Origin: Artemisia argyi
Taxonomy: Eukaryota > Streptophyta > Magnoliopsida > Asterales > Asteraceae
NCBI GenBank assembly: GCA_030686995.1
Contig: CM060708.1
Span: 256,416,044 to 256,480,043, forward strand
Reading direction: 5' to 3'
DNA: 64,000 nucleotides
Shown here: in pieces, positions 1 through 12,409 of the stretch
How the letters are laid out: the number at the start of each line of letters is the position of its first letter
Numbering within the stretch: position 1 is the stretch's first letter
Position numbers and translations under genes: made by a program
Notes under the pieces: model-generated
Told to the model about the DNA's origin: nothing
Seen by the model: only the letters and a program-made list of their open reading frames with translations
Databases searched by the model: none

Positions 1-182
1 CCGATTTTGCAAATTACCATGCGGGTAACTTCATCGTGAAGGGGATGACGTCCCAACAGAAGAACAAATTCTTCAAAGACATTTAACATTACTTCTGGGA
101 CGACCCCTTTCTATTCAAAATCTGTGCCGATCAAGTCATCAGGCGATGTGTATACGGACAGGAAGCCGCTGATATTCTCAAG
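1..182 (+). pseudogene. Athila pol fragment: end of RNase H and start of integrase linker
   Basis: Reading from base 3 gives DFANYHAGNF, then FFKDI, stop, [10 protein letters not shown] and a linker ending ADIL. This is the junction between RNase H and the zinc-binding start of integrase in plant gypsy elements. The TAA at 86-88 sits where the family has a sense codon, so this copy cannot make a full polyprotein. The fragment ends exactly at the TCAAG that is duplicated around the inserted element, and its reading frame resumes at 10864. Confidence 0.8.
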
Positions 183-1240
183 TGTAACACCCCCAAATTT
201 GGGATACGCAGCGGAATTAAAGCTGGGTGTTACTTGACGGCACAACAATTATAATAATAGGAAGACAATCTCTAATTGAGTTGTTTTAGAAATTTTATTA
301 TTCAAATATCAGAGTTTACAAAATGAGGTCCCAATAGCTTTACAATTTGTTAAATAATTTATCGAAGAATAATAAAATCTTAGCCTTCCTTCCGTATTCA
401 TGCTCCTCCATGCCATCCTTGTTTGTTATGGACCTGAGATAAACATGCTAAAAGCGTCAACACAAAGGTTGAGTGAATCCACAGTGTTTATAATTAAGTA
501 ATGGTTTGAACACAAGTTAAGTAATAATAAGTTATTATATTGCTCTAAGCCTCATGAACGCAAACGTTAACTGCTGGAACATTACCGAGATAATGTTTTA
601 TTACTAACATAACCAAATGAAAGTAATAATGCCCTCAGGTAGGAGTTTGTCAGGCTCCTATGCAACTCAAATATAGTACATCTGTCTATCAATCCGGCTA
701 GCTTATAGCTATCTATCCGGCTAGTACAAATGGGCCGTCAATTTCCAATAGATCTATTTACCATATTCGCGTTCACTCGCAAGTGATTAATGGTTCATGA
801 TATGAGGAACTTTTATCAAGAAAAGCGACAGTGGGAACTTAGGCAATATAAATCAAGATAGCATTCAGAAAATACTTGTGTTCGGTTTTGCAGCATGTAT
901 CTTCCCACAAGTTTGAAAAACGTATAAAAAGTGGGACTATGAACTCACCTGGGCAGTCTGGATGGAAAACAAAGTTAAATGAAGTTGATAAACGTCTCCG
1001 GCTTGAAACCTGAGTTATTAGGTTAAGTTCTCAGTAATTGTTTATGATTATATCAGTTTTTAAATGTTCGTTTCGTTTTAGTTTAATGGTTAAATATTTT
1101 ATTGAACCAATATGTAGTTTCAAAAGTATTATTTTATTATATTTTCTTATCCATAAGATTTGGTTCTGTCCGTTCGTTAAATGAATATTTCGTTTGTTAG
1201 TTACGGTACAAAACATATTTTAGGTTTATTTTCCAAACCC

Positions 1241-1284
<44 letters not shown>

Positions 1285-4200
1285 TTAATAATATTAATAA
1301 TAATATTAAATAATTAATTAGGGTTTACAATATTTTCATTTTAGACCCTCATGTTTCTAAAGTTGACAAATTTTACCCTCGAACTATATAAAAATGGCAA
1401 CTTTTACCCTTAAACTTTGGTCAATTGACACTTTCTACCCTTAACCTTAAGTTTATTTTATTTCAAGTCCAAAATATAAAATTATTTATTGTTTTCGCAA
1501 TATATACCCCTCATGCAAATATAACTTACAGCCGATGTCCTTTTTCAATAAAAACGCATTTTTAGCCACAAAAATAAATCCAACTTTCTACGACTTCTTT
1601 ATATAAGTTTAAAACAGGTTTATAAATAATTTTCATCAGCTTATCTACTTATAATGTTAGCTTATTTTGTTCTAAATAATCAAAAGAAAAGTTTATAAAA
1701 CGGATTTTTCGACCAAAAGTGAGCTTAATTATACACGAGACATGAAGAGGTTTCTACTACGTTATTGTTCCTTTTAGTAGTCTACTAGGAGGTCTTCTTA
1801 TAGGTTCAAACTATTCGTCCTAAGGTGCTATGGTTTAGTCACAATTATCTTCCAAAGTTGGGTGTTCAAAACTAGTTTCACATAAAATAACAAATATTTT
1901 CCTTAAGTAGCGATGGGCAGAAAAGTGAGGCTCGATAAAAACTAGACCACTTAATATATTTCCGAGCTTTTTGTTCCTACTTAATCTATGCTGGAAGGGC
2001 TTTAAATCCCACAGGTTTCGAAATTTTTAGAGCTCGTTTGATAGGAGAAACTAATGGCCAAAGTTTGCCTCATAGAACTAATACTCGACATGTATCTGTT
2101 ATGAAAAAGAGTTTCATTTTCGAATTTTAAACTTCCAAACCAACGTTTTGAGCAAAGTAACATGTTATTAGGTATAAATAAGTTATATTTTAACAAAGTT
2201 TTAGGTTTTATAATTAGTAATACATATCGAAATAAAATTAAGGGTGTTTGGTCTAGTGGCTCGTGACCAGGAAAAAGACTCAAATAAAAACGCGGTATGT
2301 GCATCTTTTGATCAGGTCTTAGGGGCAAATGGAAGTGTGCTAGGTGATGATTAAAAAGTCTCTTTGGTTGGTTCTAATACTCTTTGCTCATGGTCGAAAA
2401 TAGGGGCTCGAAAGGGGTGTTTGGGACTGTTTTTGCGTTAAGACCAGAAATACACAAAACAGGTTGAAGTTTTACAAAATCTTATAGTTCGTTTCTATAT
2501 CATATTAGATGATTATCTAGCTTGTTTTAATGTAACATAGTGTAGATTAAAGTGTAGCCAAACTATGAAACAAGAGGGTGTGTTCGTTTACTGGTAATAT
2601 CAGAAGGAAAAACAAAAGATGATTTTGGCCTAAGTTTCCTGTTAAGACTTGTTTATTGACATGCATAAGTGTCAAAATAAAAGTGTTATACAGATTTGAA
2701 AGGGTTGAAAGACTTACCACAGTAGGTACTCGTATAGAAGTGAAAACCAAAAGTTGCCTAAAGTGGAACAAGGACCCTCCAAGACTCCTAGGCTCTTGAC
2801 TAACCTTCTTCTACTCCTCTTTGGGACTAAAGATCAGAATATAAGTGTGAGTGTGGTTTGTATGTTTCAAGTAGGGTGTGAGTGGAAATGAAAAGGAGGA
2901 GGTCGATATATATAGGAAAAGGATGGAAAGGTTCCTGAAGGGGCTAGGTCATCATGTCTAGAGGGAAAGGGACATGGTGAGGTGGTGTGTTGAAGGTTGT
3001 GTGGTGACAGGTGATGGTGATGTAGATGGCGTGAGGTGGTAAGGGTTTAACCATGAGATTTACCTACTCATTTTGACCTAGGTAAAACTATCTAGAGACC
3101 AGCATATGTGTATGCTTCATGTCAGACTTGTAGAGTTTCTGGCTTTCTTGAGGCTTCTAGGTCACCTTGCTGTGAAAAAGGAGACAAGGTGATGTGTTGT
3201 TTTGAAATTTGGAAGACACATGTGGCAAGAGTGAAAGTGGCGTGAGGTGATAAAAAGTGAGCCAAGAATTCTTCCTACTATTTTCAACTTGGGTAAAATA
3301 TCTAGGGACAAATTGATGTGTAGTAAAATGATCCTAGTAAGTATTTGAAGTGTGGTGTCTTATGTGTGTTCATATAAAATGGAAAAGGAAGAAAGGTTTT
3401 ATAGCAAAATAGCATGTTTAATACACGTTACAGATTCTTGCATACATGATACAAAATGGGACACATATGGTATTTAAATTTGTCATGTTGGATGATTAGA
3501 AACATTTATATATTGTGGTGTAATAATATGTTACACAAGAGATTGAAATATGGTTTCCACGTTAACTTGCTACCTATAACAAAAACATGTGATGTTTTCT
3601 AATTTGTAGTAACGTGTATATACATTTAGCCTTATATGAAATTTACACATGCATGCATAATTTGGTTCTCTCGTAGCGTGACTAATTTCCATACAATTTT
3701 AAATGACGTGTTGTATACAAGATTGACTTGAATTGTTAACATGTTTTTATTTCAAGAATTGTCTAACGTGTGCATGCATTTGGTTGACATGTTTCATGCA
3801 TGGAAGGTGTGATTAGTTTGAAGGTTTAGAGAGTATAGTTTTGATCATGGTAATTACTAGCGTTAAATCCTTAAGTCTCAAAATTTAAAAACGGGCGACG
3901 TAAAAATATAGAGCTTATAGAAGTGTTAAAACATATCAGCATACTAAATTTTAATATTTCTAATGAGTCATTCGTTTATCAGAGTGTTTAAACATTATTT
4001 AAACTAAAAATTTATAGTGAAAATAAATAGAAGTTAATAGTTAATTTATTAACCGGAAAAGTTTCGTTAAAACTCTAAATGACTAATGTTTAGTTTAAAC
4101 ATTAAGTATAAAATAGCGTAAAGTGGTAAATAAGAAATTGAAAACTTTTTATACTTGACATAAATAAAAATATTTATTCAAGACAAAACTAAGTGAACTC

Positions 4201-4338
4201 GTTTACTTAAAATATGAGTTACGTCATATCTTAGTTGATTGTTGTGATTAGTTAAAAAAAAAAAAAAAAAAAAAAAATTAGATGTGAAAAATGGTTAAGT
4301 ATTAGTTTAATTTAAGTGAAAAATTCTCGGTGGTTACA
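183..4338 (-). repeat. LTR copy (3' LTR in the element's own sense)
   Basis: 4,156 bp bounded by TG and CA, next to the PPT at 4339-4353. It contains an (AAT)n microsatellite around 1239-1300 and a 24-base A run near 4254. No credible gene: the short ORFs in it recur at the same place in the other LTR and match no family I know. The length is unusual for an LTR. Confidence 0.93.
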
Positions 4339-4353
4339 GTCTCACCCCCTTAA
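4339..4353 (-). promoter_or_regulatory. Polypurine tract of the Tekay-like element
   Basis: The minus strand reads TTAAGGGGGTGAGAC directly before the LTR start TGTAACC. Just upstream on that strand is the short palindrome-like stretch TCTCGGGACGAGA, common in this chromovirus group. It would prime plus-strand DNA synthesis. Confidence 0.8.
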
Positions 4354-4730
4354 CGGAATCTCGTCCCGAGATTCAGCCTATGTTAGGTGTTTCGAAATGA
4401 TAAGGACGAAATGTTTAATTTATGAAAACTTATTATTTAAATTTACATGTGCAAATATCATTCCAAAGGTCATATAAACTTAAGAAATTTTATTTTAAAT
4501 GAAGATTGTTATTTATAAAAATTTATCCTGTTTCAGTAATTATCCTTGAAAATATCCTGATTTCAAATTTTCTCGTTTTGTAAAAAATCAAATTTTTGAC
4601 ATCGAAAAACTGTCTTTTAAATAAGAAAATTTCTGATGAAAACTTAATGAATGTAAAGAAAATTTTTAAACTTTTGTAGATGATGAATTCGTTTGTTCCT
4701 TAAATTTTTTTTTTTAATTTTCAAACGTTC

Positions 4731-4815
4731 ATGAACAGTGATCCCAACGGTTATGAACAGTGATTTCCAACGGCTATGAATAGTGTCCAACGGCTAGTTT
4801 TTGATTTTATAAATA
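4731..4815 (+). promoter_or_regulatory. Promoter-like block: short tandem repeats plus TATA box
   Basis: About three copies of a roughly 22-bp unit related to CCAACGGCTATGAACAGTG (4731-4796) stand just upstream of TATAAATA (4808-4815). A start codon in good position follows at 4872. The layout looks like a plant Pol II core promoter reading plus, opposite to the transcription of the retrotransposon that contains it. Confidence 0.5.
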
Positions 4816-4871
4816 CCCCATTTCAATCCTCATTCTTTCCTACTAACATTTCCATCTATATTTATTACAAA

Positions 4872-5306
4872 ATGCCGCACCCTATTACCATTATCGCGCT
4901 TATATATACTGTTGCTGCTGATATTTACTTCGCCTATGTTCCAGAGGAAGACTATGAATTCTTGGCTATGGTCTTAGCAGTTCTCGTTCCTCTAGTGGTC
5001 CTAGCTATCGGTGTGGACAAGATACGGGGGTAGGAATGTCTAAGCAAATTTTATTTCATTTGTATTTTCTTGTAATCGTTTATGAATGTGAAATAAGACT
5101 CATTTGTTTCCGCGTTTATTTTAGGTTACAGAGTTTTCAAGATTTTACATCCAGTCGTGATTCTTGCTCTAGTAGGCGTAGTGTTGTTCTTCATTAGTAT
5201 AGCGGATCAACCTATTGGCGATTCTATCGTTTACTTAGTGATATTTGTAATATTAGCACTACCGATGCTAATTATTTCGTTATGTATTAATATTTATGGA
5301 TTTTAA
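4872..5306 (+). CDS. Hypothetical small membrane protein inside the Tekay-like element, antisense to it
   Basis: Proposed exons are 4872-5010 and 5125-5306, together 321 bases, 106 residues. The donor reads ATCG/GTGTGG (weak) and the acceptor TTTTAG/GTTAC; phases match. Without splicing the frame from 4872 stops at 5033. The protein is very hydrophobic, with four probable membrane segments: around residues 5-20 (ITIIALIYTVAADIYF), 28-47 (FLAMVLAVLVPLVVLAIGY), 54-72 (VVILALVGVVLFF) and 80-100 (IVYLVIFVILALPMLII). An upstream ATG at 4776 lies before the TATA box, so 4872 is preferred. I recognise no family. It is antisense to the element and may be a captured host gene or a chance ORF; conservation in other copies would decide. 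Confidence 0.4.
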
Positions 5307-6690
5307 TGAAATTTTACGTTATTTGTGTTTTATGAATTTTAGTGATTCTCGGATTTATAATTTTCATTTTTATAATTTATGAAAAGGCGTTCTAAATAAT
5401 ATGAATAGAGAAATAATAGCTTATGGGTTAACGATTTATAATAAAATGATGTAAGTACTTAGGAGACGTGGACGTTAGAAACGTTTGGTAAGAGTTTATC
5501 TTGATACAAGGTTTTGCTTTTGAATGAAGCTTGTTTTGGAAACCTACAAAGATAACCGTTTCTCCCATGACATCATCCTTCCTGAATTAGACATAGGTGA
5601 TCAGGCTATGTATAATTTAGGACAGATGATGTAATGCGTGATTCAGTCAATCTTTGATATTAGATTTCACAAGTTTTAGATGGTGTTCAACGTTTTATTT
5701 TTATAAAATAGCATCCTAAATACTTTTTAGAGTAATAAGGAATCGATTCGGATAATGATAGTATATAATTGGTAGGATGGCATGATATCAACCTTTGAGG
5801 TGATAGGAAAATAGTTTGAAGAAATTCTTAGAAATATATTCGCAGAAAAACCTGATAGATATAATCAGGTATAAAATGGTGGTATATTATTACGAAGTGG
5901 CTATGAATAATATAAGAGGAAAGTGAAATGGACGATGGTTATAGTAGTAGTGAGGTTATTAAAAGACATTAGATGGGAAAGTGCTAGTTATAACTTGGTT
6001 ACATCATTGTACCCAAGGTAAAGTACAGAGAAATAATTACAACCCTAAAGAGTTGAGCTATGGTTTATTGTTATAACATAAATTTCTTATTTTTATTTAA
6101 ACGTTGTTGTTGTCTTCTGACGATTGTTGGAATTCTGATGATCTTCTTGGTATGAATTGTGGAGTGATGGTAAGACGTTATTCAAGGTTTATGAGTTAAT
6201 TATCTTACTTGGGAATTTCTAATATAATATTAGTAATTAGTCGATGAATTAAGTATTCTGGGAGTACGGAGAGAGTATTTACACTCATTTTGTATATGGG
6301 AGTAGGTAATCAAGGTGAGTTGACATAGTTTTTAAAATATGGAGAGTATATTTTTAATGTAAATAGGATAAGAATTGTGGAAACCACAATGTCTTAGGAA
6401 AGTTTTGTAAATTTTGAAAATATAGAAGTAGATACATGCTCAGGAAGATAGGATTAAAACGTAATGCCTTAGATTAGGCATCTGCAGATATGTTTGTTTG
6501 TATAAAGTGATTAGAAGTATATCATAAATGTATATACCAGTTTACTAAAGTTTTTGAGTAACATAATTACCTAGAAGTCACATAATCATCTGGAGGCTGG
6601 AAGGCACAGATAACGAAAGGCTATAAAACATTTTTGTGAAAAAGTGGTTATAGTTCGGATCTCAATTAGACCCGTTTCTCTATAACTATA
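5307..6690. other. Interior of the Tekay-like element without a recognisable gene
   Basis: AT-rich sequence between the small ORF and the PBS. On the minus strand, downstream of the PBS, where gag should begin, only short ORFs with stops occur. No protease, RT or integrase motif is visible on either strand. Confidence 0.7.
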
Positions 6691-6702
6691 GCTCTGATAC
6701 CA
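6691..6702 (-). promoter_or_regulatory. Primer binding site, initiator tRNA-Met type
   Basis: The minus strand reads TGGTATCAGAGC, the standard plant PBS complementary to the 3' end of initiator tRNA-Met, three bases from the LTR edge at 6706. This sets the element's orientation as minus. Confidence 0.9.
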
Positions 6703-6705
6703 ATC

Positions 6706-7763
6706 TGTAACACCCCTAAATTTGGGATACGCAGCGGAATTAAAGCTGGGTGTTACTTGACGGCACAACAGTTATAATAATAGGAAAACAATCTCTAATT
6801 GAGTTGTTTTAGAAATTTTATTATTCAAATATCAGAGTTCACAAAATGAGGTCCCAATAGCTTTACAATTTGTTAAATAATTTATCGAAGAATAATAAAA
6901 TCTTAGCCTTCCTTCCGTATTCATGCTCCTCCATGCCATCCTTGTTTGTTATGGACCTGAGATAAACATGCTAAAAGCGTCAACACAAAGGTTGAGTGAA
7001 TCCACAGTGTTTATAATTAAGTAATGGTTTGAACACAAGTTAAGTAATAATAAGTCATTATATTGCTCAAAGCCTCATGAACGCAAACGTTAACTGCTGG
7101 AACATTACCGAGATAATGTTTTATTACTAACATAACCAAATGAAAGTAATAATGCCCTCAGGTAGGAGTTTGCCAGGCTCCTATGCAACTCAAATATAGT
7201 ACATCTGTCTATCAATCCGGCTAGCTTATAGCTATCTATCCGGCTAGTACAAATGGGCCGTCAATTTCCAATAGATCTATTTACCATATTCGCGTTTACT
7301 CGCAAGTGATTAATGGTTCATGATATGAGGAACTTTTATCAAGAAAAGCGACAGTGGGAACTTAGGCAATATAAATCAAGATAGCATTCAGAAAATACTT
7401 GTGTTCGGTTTTGCAGCATGTATCTTCCCACAAGTTTGAAAAACGTATAAAAAGTGGGACTATGAACTCACCTGGGCAGTCTGGATGGAAAACAAAGTTA
7501 AATGAAGTTGATAAACGTCTCCGGCTTGAAACCTGAGTTATTAGGTTAAGTTCTCAGTAATTGTTTCTGATTATATCAGTTTTTAAATGTTCGTTTCGTT
7601 TTAGTTTAATGGTTAAATATTTTATTGAACCAATATGTAGTTTCAAAAGTATTATTTTATTATATTTTCTTATCCGTAAGATTTGGTTCTGTCCGTTCGT
7701 TAAATGAATACTTCGTTTGTTAGTTACGGTACAAAACATATTTTAGGTTTATTTTCCAAACCC

Positions 7764-7825
<62 letters not shown>

Positions 7826-10800
7826 TTAATAATAATATTAAATAATTAATTAGGGTTTACAATATTTTCATTTTAGACCCTCATGTTTCTAAAGTTGACA
7901 AATTTTACCCTCGAACTATATAAAAATGGCAACTTTTACCCTTGAACTTTGGTCAATTGACACTTTCTACCCTTAACCTTAAGTTTATTTTATTTCAAGT
8001 CCAAAATATAAAATTATTTATAGTTTTGGCAATATATACCCCTCATGCAAATATAACTTACAGCCGATGTCCTTTTTCAATAAAAACACATTTTTAGCCA
8101 CGAAAATAAATCCAACTTTCTACGACTTCTTTATATAAGTTTAAAACAGGTTTATAAATAATTTTCATCAGCTTATCTACTTATAATGTTAGCGTATTTG
8201 TTCTAAATAATCAAAAGAAAAGTTTATAAAACGGATTTTTCGACCAAAAGTGAGCTTAATTATACACGAGACATGAAGAGGTTTCTACTACGTTATTGTT
8301 CCTTTTAGTAGTCTACTAGGAGGTCTTCTTATAGGTTCAAACTATTCGTCCTAAGGTGCTATGGTTTAGTCATAATTATCTTCCAAAGTTGGGTGTTCAA
8401 AACTAGTTTCACATAAAATAACAAATATTTTCCTTAAGTAGCGATGGGCAGAAAAGTGAGGCTCGATAAAAACTAGACCACTTAATATATTTCCGAGCTT
8501 TTTGTTCCTACTTAATCTATGCTGGAAGGGCTTTAAATCCCCCAGGTTTCGAAATTTTTAGAGCTCGTTTGATAGGAGAAACGAATGGCCAAAGTTTGCC
8601 TCATAGAACTAATACTCGACATGTATCTGTTATGAAAAAGAGTTTCATTTTCGAATTTTAAACTTCCAAACCAACGTTTTGAGCAAAGTAACATGTTATT
8701 AGGTATAAATAAGTTATATTTTAACAAAGTTTTAGGTTTTATGATTAGTAATACATATCGAAATAAAATTAAGGGTGTTTGGTCTAGTGGCTCGTGACCA
8801 GGAAAAAGACTCAAATAAAAACGCGGTATGTGCATCTTTTGATCAGGTCTTAGGGGCAAATGGAAGTGTGCTAGGTGATGATTAAAAAGTCTCTTTGGTT
8901 GGTTCTAATACTCTTTGCTCATGGTCGAAAATAGGGGCTCGAAAGGGGTGTTTGGGACTGTTTTTGCGTTAAGACCAGAAATACACAAAACAGGTTGAAG
9001 TTTTACAAAATCTTATAGTTCGTTTCTATATCATATTAGATGATTATCTAGCTTGTTTTAATGTAACATAGTGTAGATTAAAGTGTAGCCAAACTATGAA
9101 ACAAGAGGGTGTGTTCGTTTACTGGTAATATCAGATGGAAAAACAAAAGATGATTTTGGCCTAAGTTTCCTGTTAAGACTTGTTTATTGACATGCATAAG
9201 TGTCAAAATAAAAGTGTTATACAGATTTGAAAGGGTTGAAAGACTTACCACAGTAGGTACTCGTATAGAAGTGAAAACCAAAAGTTGCCTAAAGTGGAAC
9301 AAGGACCCTCCAAGACTCCTAGGCTCTTGACTAACCTTCTTCTACTCCTCTTTGGGACTAAAGATCAGAATATAAGTGTGAGTGTGGTTTGTATGTTTCA
9401 AGTAGGGTGTGAGTGGAAATGAAAAGGAGGAGGTCGATATATATAGGAAAAGGATGGAAAGGTTCCTGAAGGGGCTAGGTCATCATGTCTAGAGGGAAAG
9501 GGACATGGTGAGGTGGTGTGTTGAAGGTTGTGTGGTGACAGGTGATGGTGATGTAGATGGCGTGAGGTGGTAAGGGTTTAACCATGAGATTTACCTACTC
9601 ATTTTGACCTAGGTAAAACTATCTAGAGACCAGCATATGTGTATGCTTCATGTCAGACTTGTAGAGTTTCTGGCTTTCTTGAGGCTTCTAGGTCACCTTG
9701 CTGTGAAAAAGGAGACAAGGTGATGTGTTGTTTTGAAATTTGGAAGACACATGTGGCAAGAGTGAAAGTGGCGTGAGGTGATAAAAAGTGAGCCAAGAAT
9801 TCTTCCTACTATTTTCAACTTGGGTAAAATATCTAGGGACAAATTGATGTGTAGTAAAATGATCCTAGTAAGTATTTGAAGTGTGGTGTCTTATGTGTGT
9901 TCATATAAAATGGAAAAGGAAGAAAGGTTTTATAGCAAAATAGCATGTTTAATACACGTTACAGATTCTTGCATACATGATACAAAATGGGACACATATG
10001 GTATTTAAATTTGTCATGTTGGATGATTAGAAACATTTATATATTGTGGTGTAATAATATGTTACACAAGAGATTGAAATATGGTTTCCACGTTAACTTG
10101 CTACCTATAACAAAAACATGTGATGTTTTCTAATTTGTAGTAACGTGTATATACATTTAGCCTTATATGAAATTTACACATGCATGCATAATTTGGTTCT
10201 CTCGTAGCGTGACTAATTTCCATACAATTTTAAATGACGTGTTGTATACAAGATTGACTTGAATTGTTAACATGTTTTTATTTCAAGAATTGTCTAACGT
10301 GTGCATGCATTTGGTTGACATGTTTCATGCATGCAAGGTGTTATTAGTTTGAAGGTTTAGAGAGTATAGTTTTGATCATGGTAATTACTAGCGTTAAATC
10401 CTTAAGTCTCAAAATTTAAAAACGGGCGACGTAAAAATATAGAGCTTATAGAAGTGTTAAAACATATCAGCATACTAAATTTTAATATTTCTAATGAGTC
10501 ATTCGTTTATCAGAGTGTTTAAACATTATTTAAACTAAAAATTTATAGTGAAAATAAATAGAAGTTAATAGTTAATTTATTAACCGGAAAAGGTTCGTTA
10601 AAACTCTAAATGACTAATGTTTAGTTTAAACATTAAGTATAAAATAGCGTAAAGTGGTAAATAAGAAATTGAAAACTTTTTATACTTGACATAAATAAAA
10701 ATATTTATTCAAGACAAAACTAAGTGAACTCGTTTACTTAAAATATGAGTTACGTCATATCTTAGTTGATTGTTGTGATTAGTTAAAAAAAAAAAAATTA

Positions 10801-10858
10801 GATGTGAAAAATGGTTAAGTATTAGTTTAATTTAAGTGAAAAATTCTCGGTGGTTACA
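6706..10858 (-). repeat. LTR copy (5' LTR in the element's own sense)
   Basis: 4,153 bp, nearly identical to 183-4338. The A run near 10786 is shorter (about 13 instead of 24) and the (AAT)n array at about 7763-7824 differs in length. The PBS adjoins this copy, so by polarity it is the 5' LTR. Confidence 0.93.
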
Positions 10859-10863
10859 TCAAG
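10859..10863. repeat. Target site duplication TCAAG (second copy at 178-182)
   Basis: TCAAG occurs immediately outside both LTR ends. Removing one copy with the element rejoins the Athila reading frame, which confirms the insertion edges independently. Confidence 0.95.
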
Positions 10864-11961
10864 GCTTGCCATGCTGGACCCACCGGGGGCCACCATAGTC
10901 CTAACTACACAGCCAAAAAGGTGTTTGATTCTAGTTTCTGTTGGCCCACGATCTATAAGGATGCCCACGAGTTAGTCAAAGCTTGTGATGCTTGTCAGCG
11001 TCACGGGAATATTTCACAAAAGAACGAAATGCCACAAAATGCCATTCAAGTTTGTGAAATCTTTGACGTCTGGGGCATTGATTTTATGGGGCCATTCCCA
11101 TCTTCTCGTGGAAACAAATACATTCTCGTGGCTGTTGACTACTTGTCAAAATGGGTTGAGGCTAAGGCCTTACCCACTAACGATGCCCGAGTAGTTGTGA
11201 AAGTTTTGAAATCCCTCTTTGCTCGTTTTGGAACTCCCCGTGCCATCATTAGTGATCGCGGTACTCACTTTTGCAATGATCAATTTGCAAAAGTCATGCT
11301 AAAGTACGGTGTTACTCATCGTCTTTCTACCGCGTATCACCCACAAACATGTGGGCGGGTGGAGGTTTCAAACCGTGGTATTAAACGGATTCTTGAGAGG
11401 ACCGTAGGTGAAAACCGTAGTTCCTGGTCGGACAAACTAGATGATGCACTCTAGGCCTTCCGTACAGCTTACAAAACACCCATCGGGTGTACTCCCTACA
11501 AGCGTGTATATGGGAAGGCGTGTCATTTACCGATCGAGCTCGAGCACAAAGCCTACTGGGCCTTGAAACATGCAAACTATGATCTTCATAAAGCGGGTGA
11601 TCACCGTAAGGTTCAACTCAATGAATTAAACGAACTTCGTGATCAAGCCTATGAGAACTCTTTGATCTACAAAGAAAAGACAAAGAAGATTCACGACTCT
11701 AAGATTAAGAACCGCGTTTTCAACGTCGGTGACAGAGTCCTTCTTTTCAACTCAAGATTAAAGATCTTCTCGGGGAAATTAAAAACCCGATGGACTGGAC
11801 CATTCACTATTGCTAAAGTATTTCCATACGGGACTGTTGAGTTATCTCAACCCGAAGGTCCCAACTTCAAAGTGAATGGTCATCGTTTGAAACATTACTT
11901 TGGAGAGGACATACCATCCATGGTTGTCCCGGATCTCCAAACTTTCCCCATGGACCAATAA
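10859..11961 (+). pseudogene. Athila integrase, broken by one stop codon
   Basis: Same frame as 1-182. The order is a zinc-binding HHCC start (GGHHGP then CDACQRHG), and the catalytic D,D,E core: D in [11 protein letters not shown] in ISDRGTHF, E in GRVEVSNR. After it comes a C-terminal part with [18 protein letters not shown] and TRWTGPF, up to the stop at 11959-11961. It would insert the element cDNA into host DNA. The frame is interrupted by TAG at 11452-11454, where relatives have tryptophan (DDAL, stop, AFRTAYKTP); the frame continues unchanged, so this is one substitution. The coding ends about 820 bases before the presumed 3' LTR. Confidence 0.88.
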
Positions 11962-12409
11962 ATTCGGGGATCGAGTCAAGCTAGTGACTCGGTGAACAAA
12001 AATTAGCAAAATATATGGGTTTTCACCTGTATCTCTGACTTCTTTCTACTTTCTACCACTCTAGTGTGGGGGAGTGGCCGTCCCCCACCTTTTGAAAAGT
12101 AAATATGTATATAAGTTTCCTCAAAAAAAAAAAAAAAAATGAAAAAATGAAAATGTTTATATGTACATATAAATAAAGTGAAAAATAAAAATCGATATTT
12201 CCATAGTTAGTTTCGAATATTAGCTTTTTCCGTTCAGAGATTCGGCATAATAACCGGGACTTTGAATATTGAGGACAATATTCAATTCTAGTGTGGGTGG
12301 GGGGGGGGGGGAATTCTTACGAATTTTATCACAAAATACTTTCTAAGTACCCCCATTTTAGGCCTAAATTTTTCAAAAATTTTTAACTTTATTTCAAAAT
12401 TTTTGTAGT

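Larger units (their letters stand above)
183..10858 (-). mobile_element. Non-autonomous Tekay/chromovirus-like LTR retrotransposon (large, LARD-type)
   Basis: Two nearly identical copies of a 4.15 kb sequence (183-4338 and 6706-10858) start TGTAACACCC and end GGTTACA on the plus strand and flank 2,367 bp. The pentamer TCAAG stands directly outside both ends (178-182 and 10859-10863). Orientation is minus: next to the LTR ending at 6706 the minus strand reads TGGTATCAGAGC, the initiator-Met tRNA binding site, and next to the other LTR it has a purine-rich tract. The stretch with TCTCGGGACGAGATTCC before the PPT is typical of Tekay/Del chromoviruses. No gag, protease, RT or integrase is in the interior, so it would need enzymes in trans. 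It lies inside Athila pol. The two LTRs differ at about 25 sites by eye plus repeat-length changes, which suggests a recent insertion. Confidence 0.92.

Noticed and set aside
2002..2771. ORFs of 108 and 74 codons on minus, repeated at 8533-9302
   Set aside because: They lie in the two LTRs, so they are the same sequence twice. They match no family and their length fits chance.
4776..4871. Earlier ATG for the small membrane protein
   Set aside because: It lies upstream of the TATA box at 4808-4815, so a transcript from that box would not include it.
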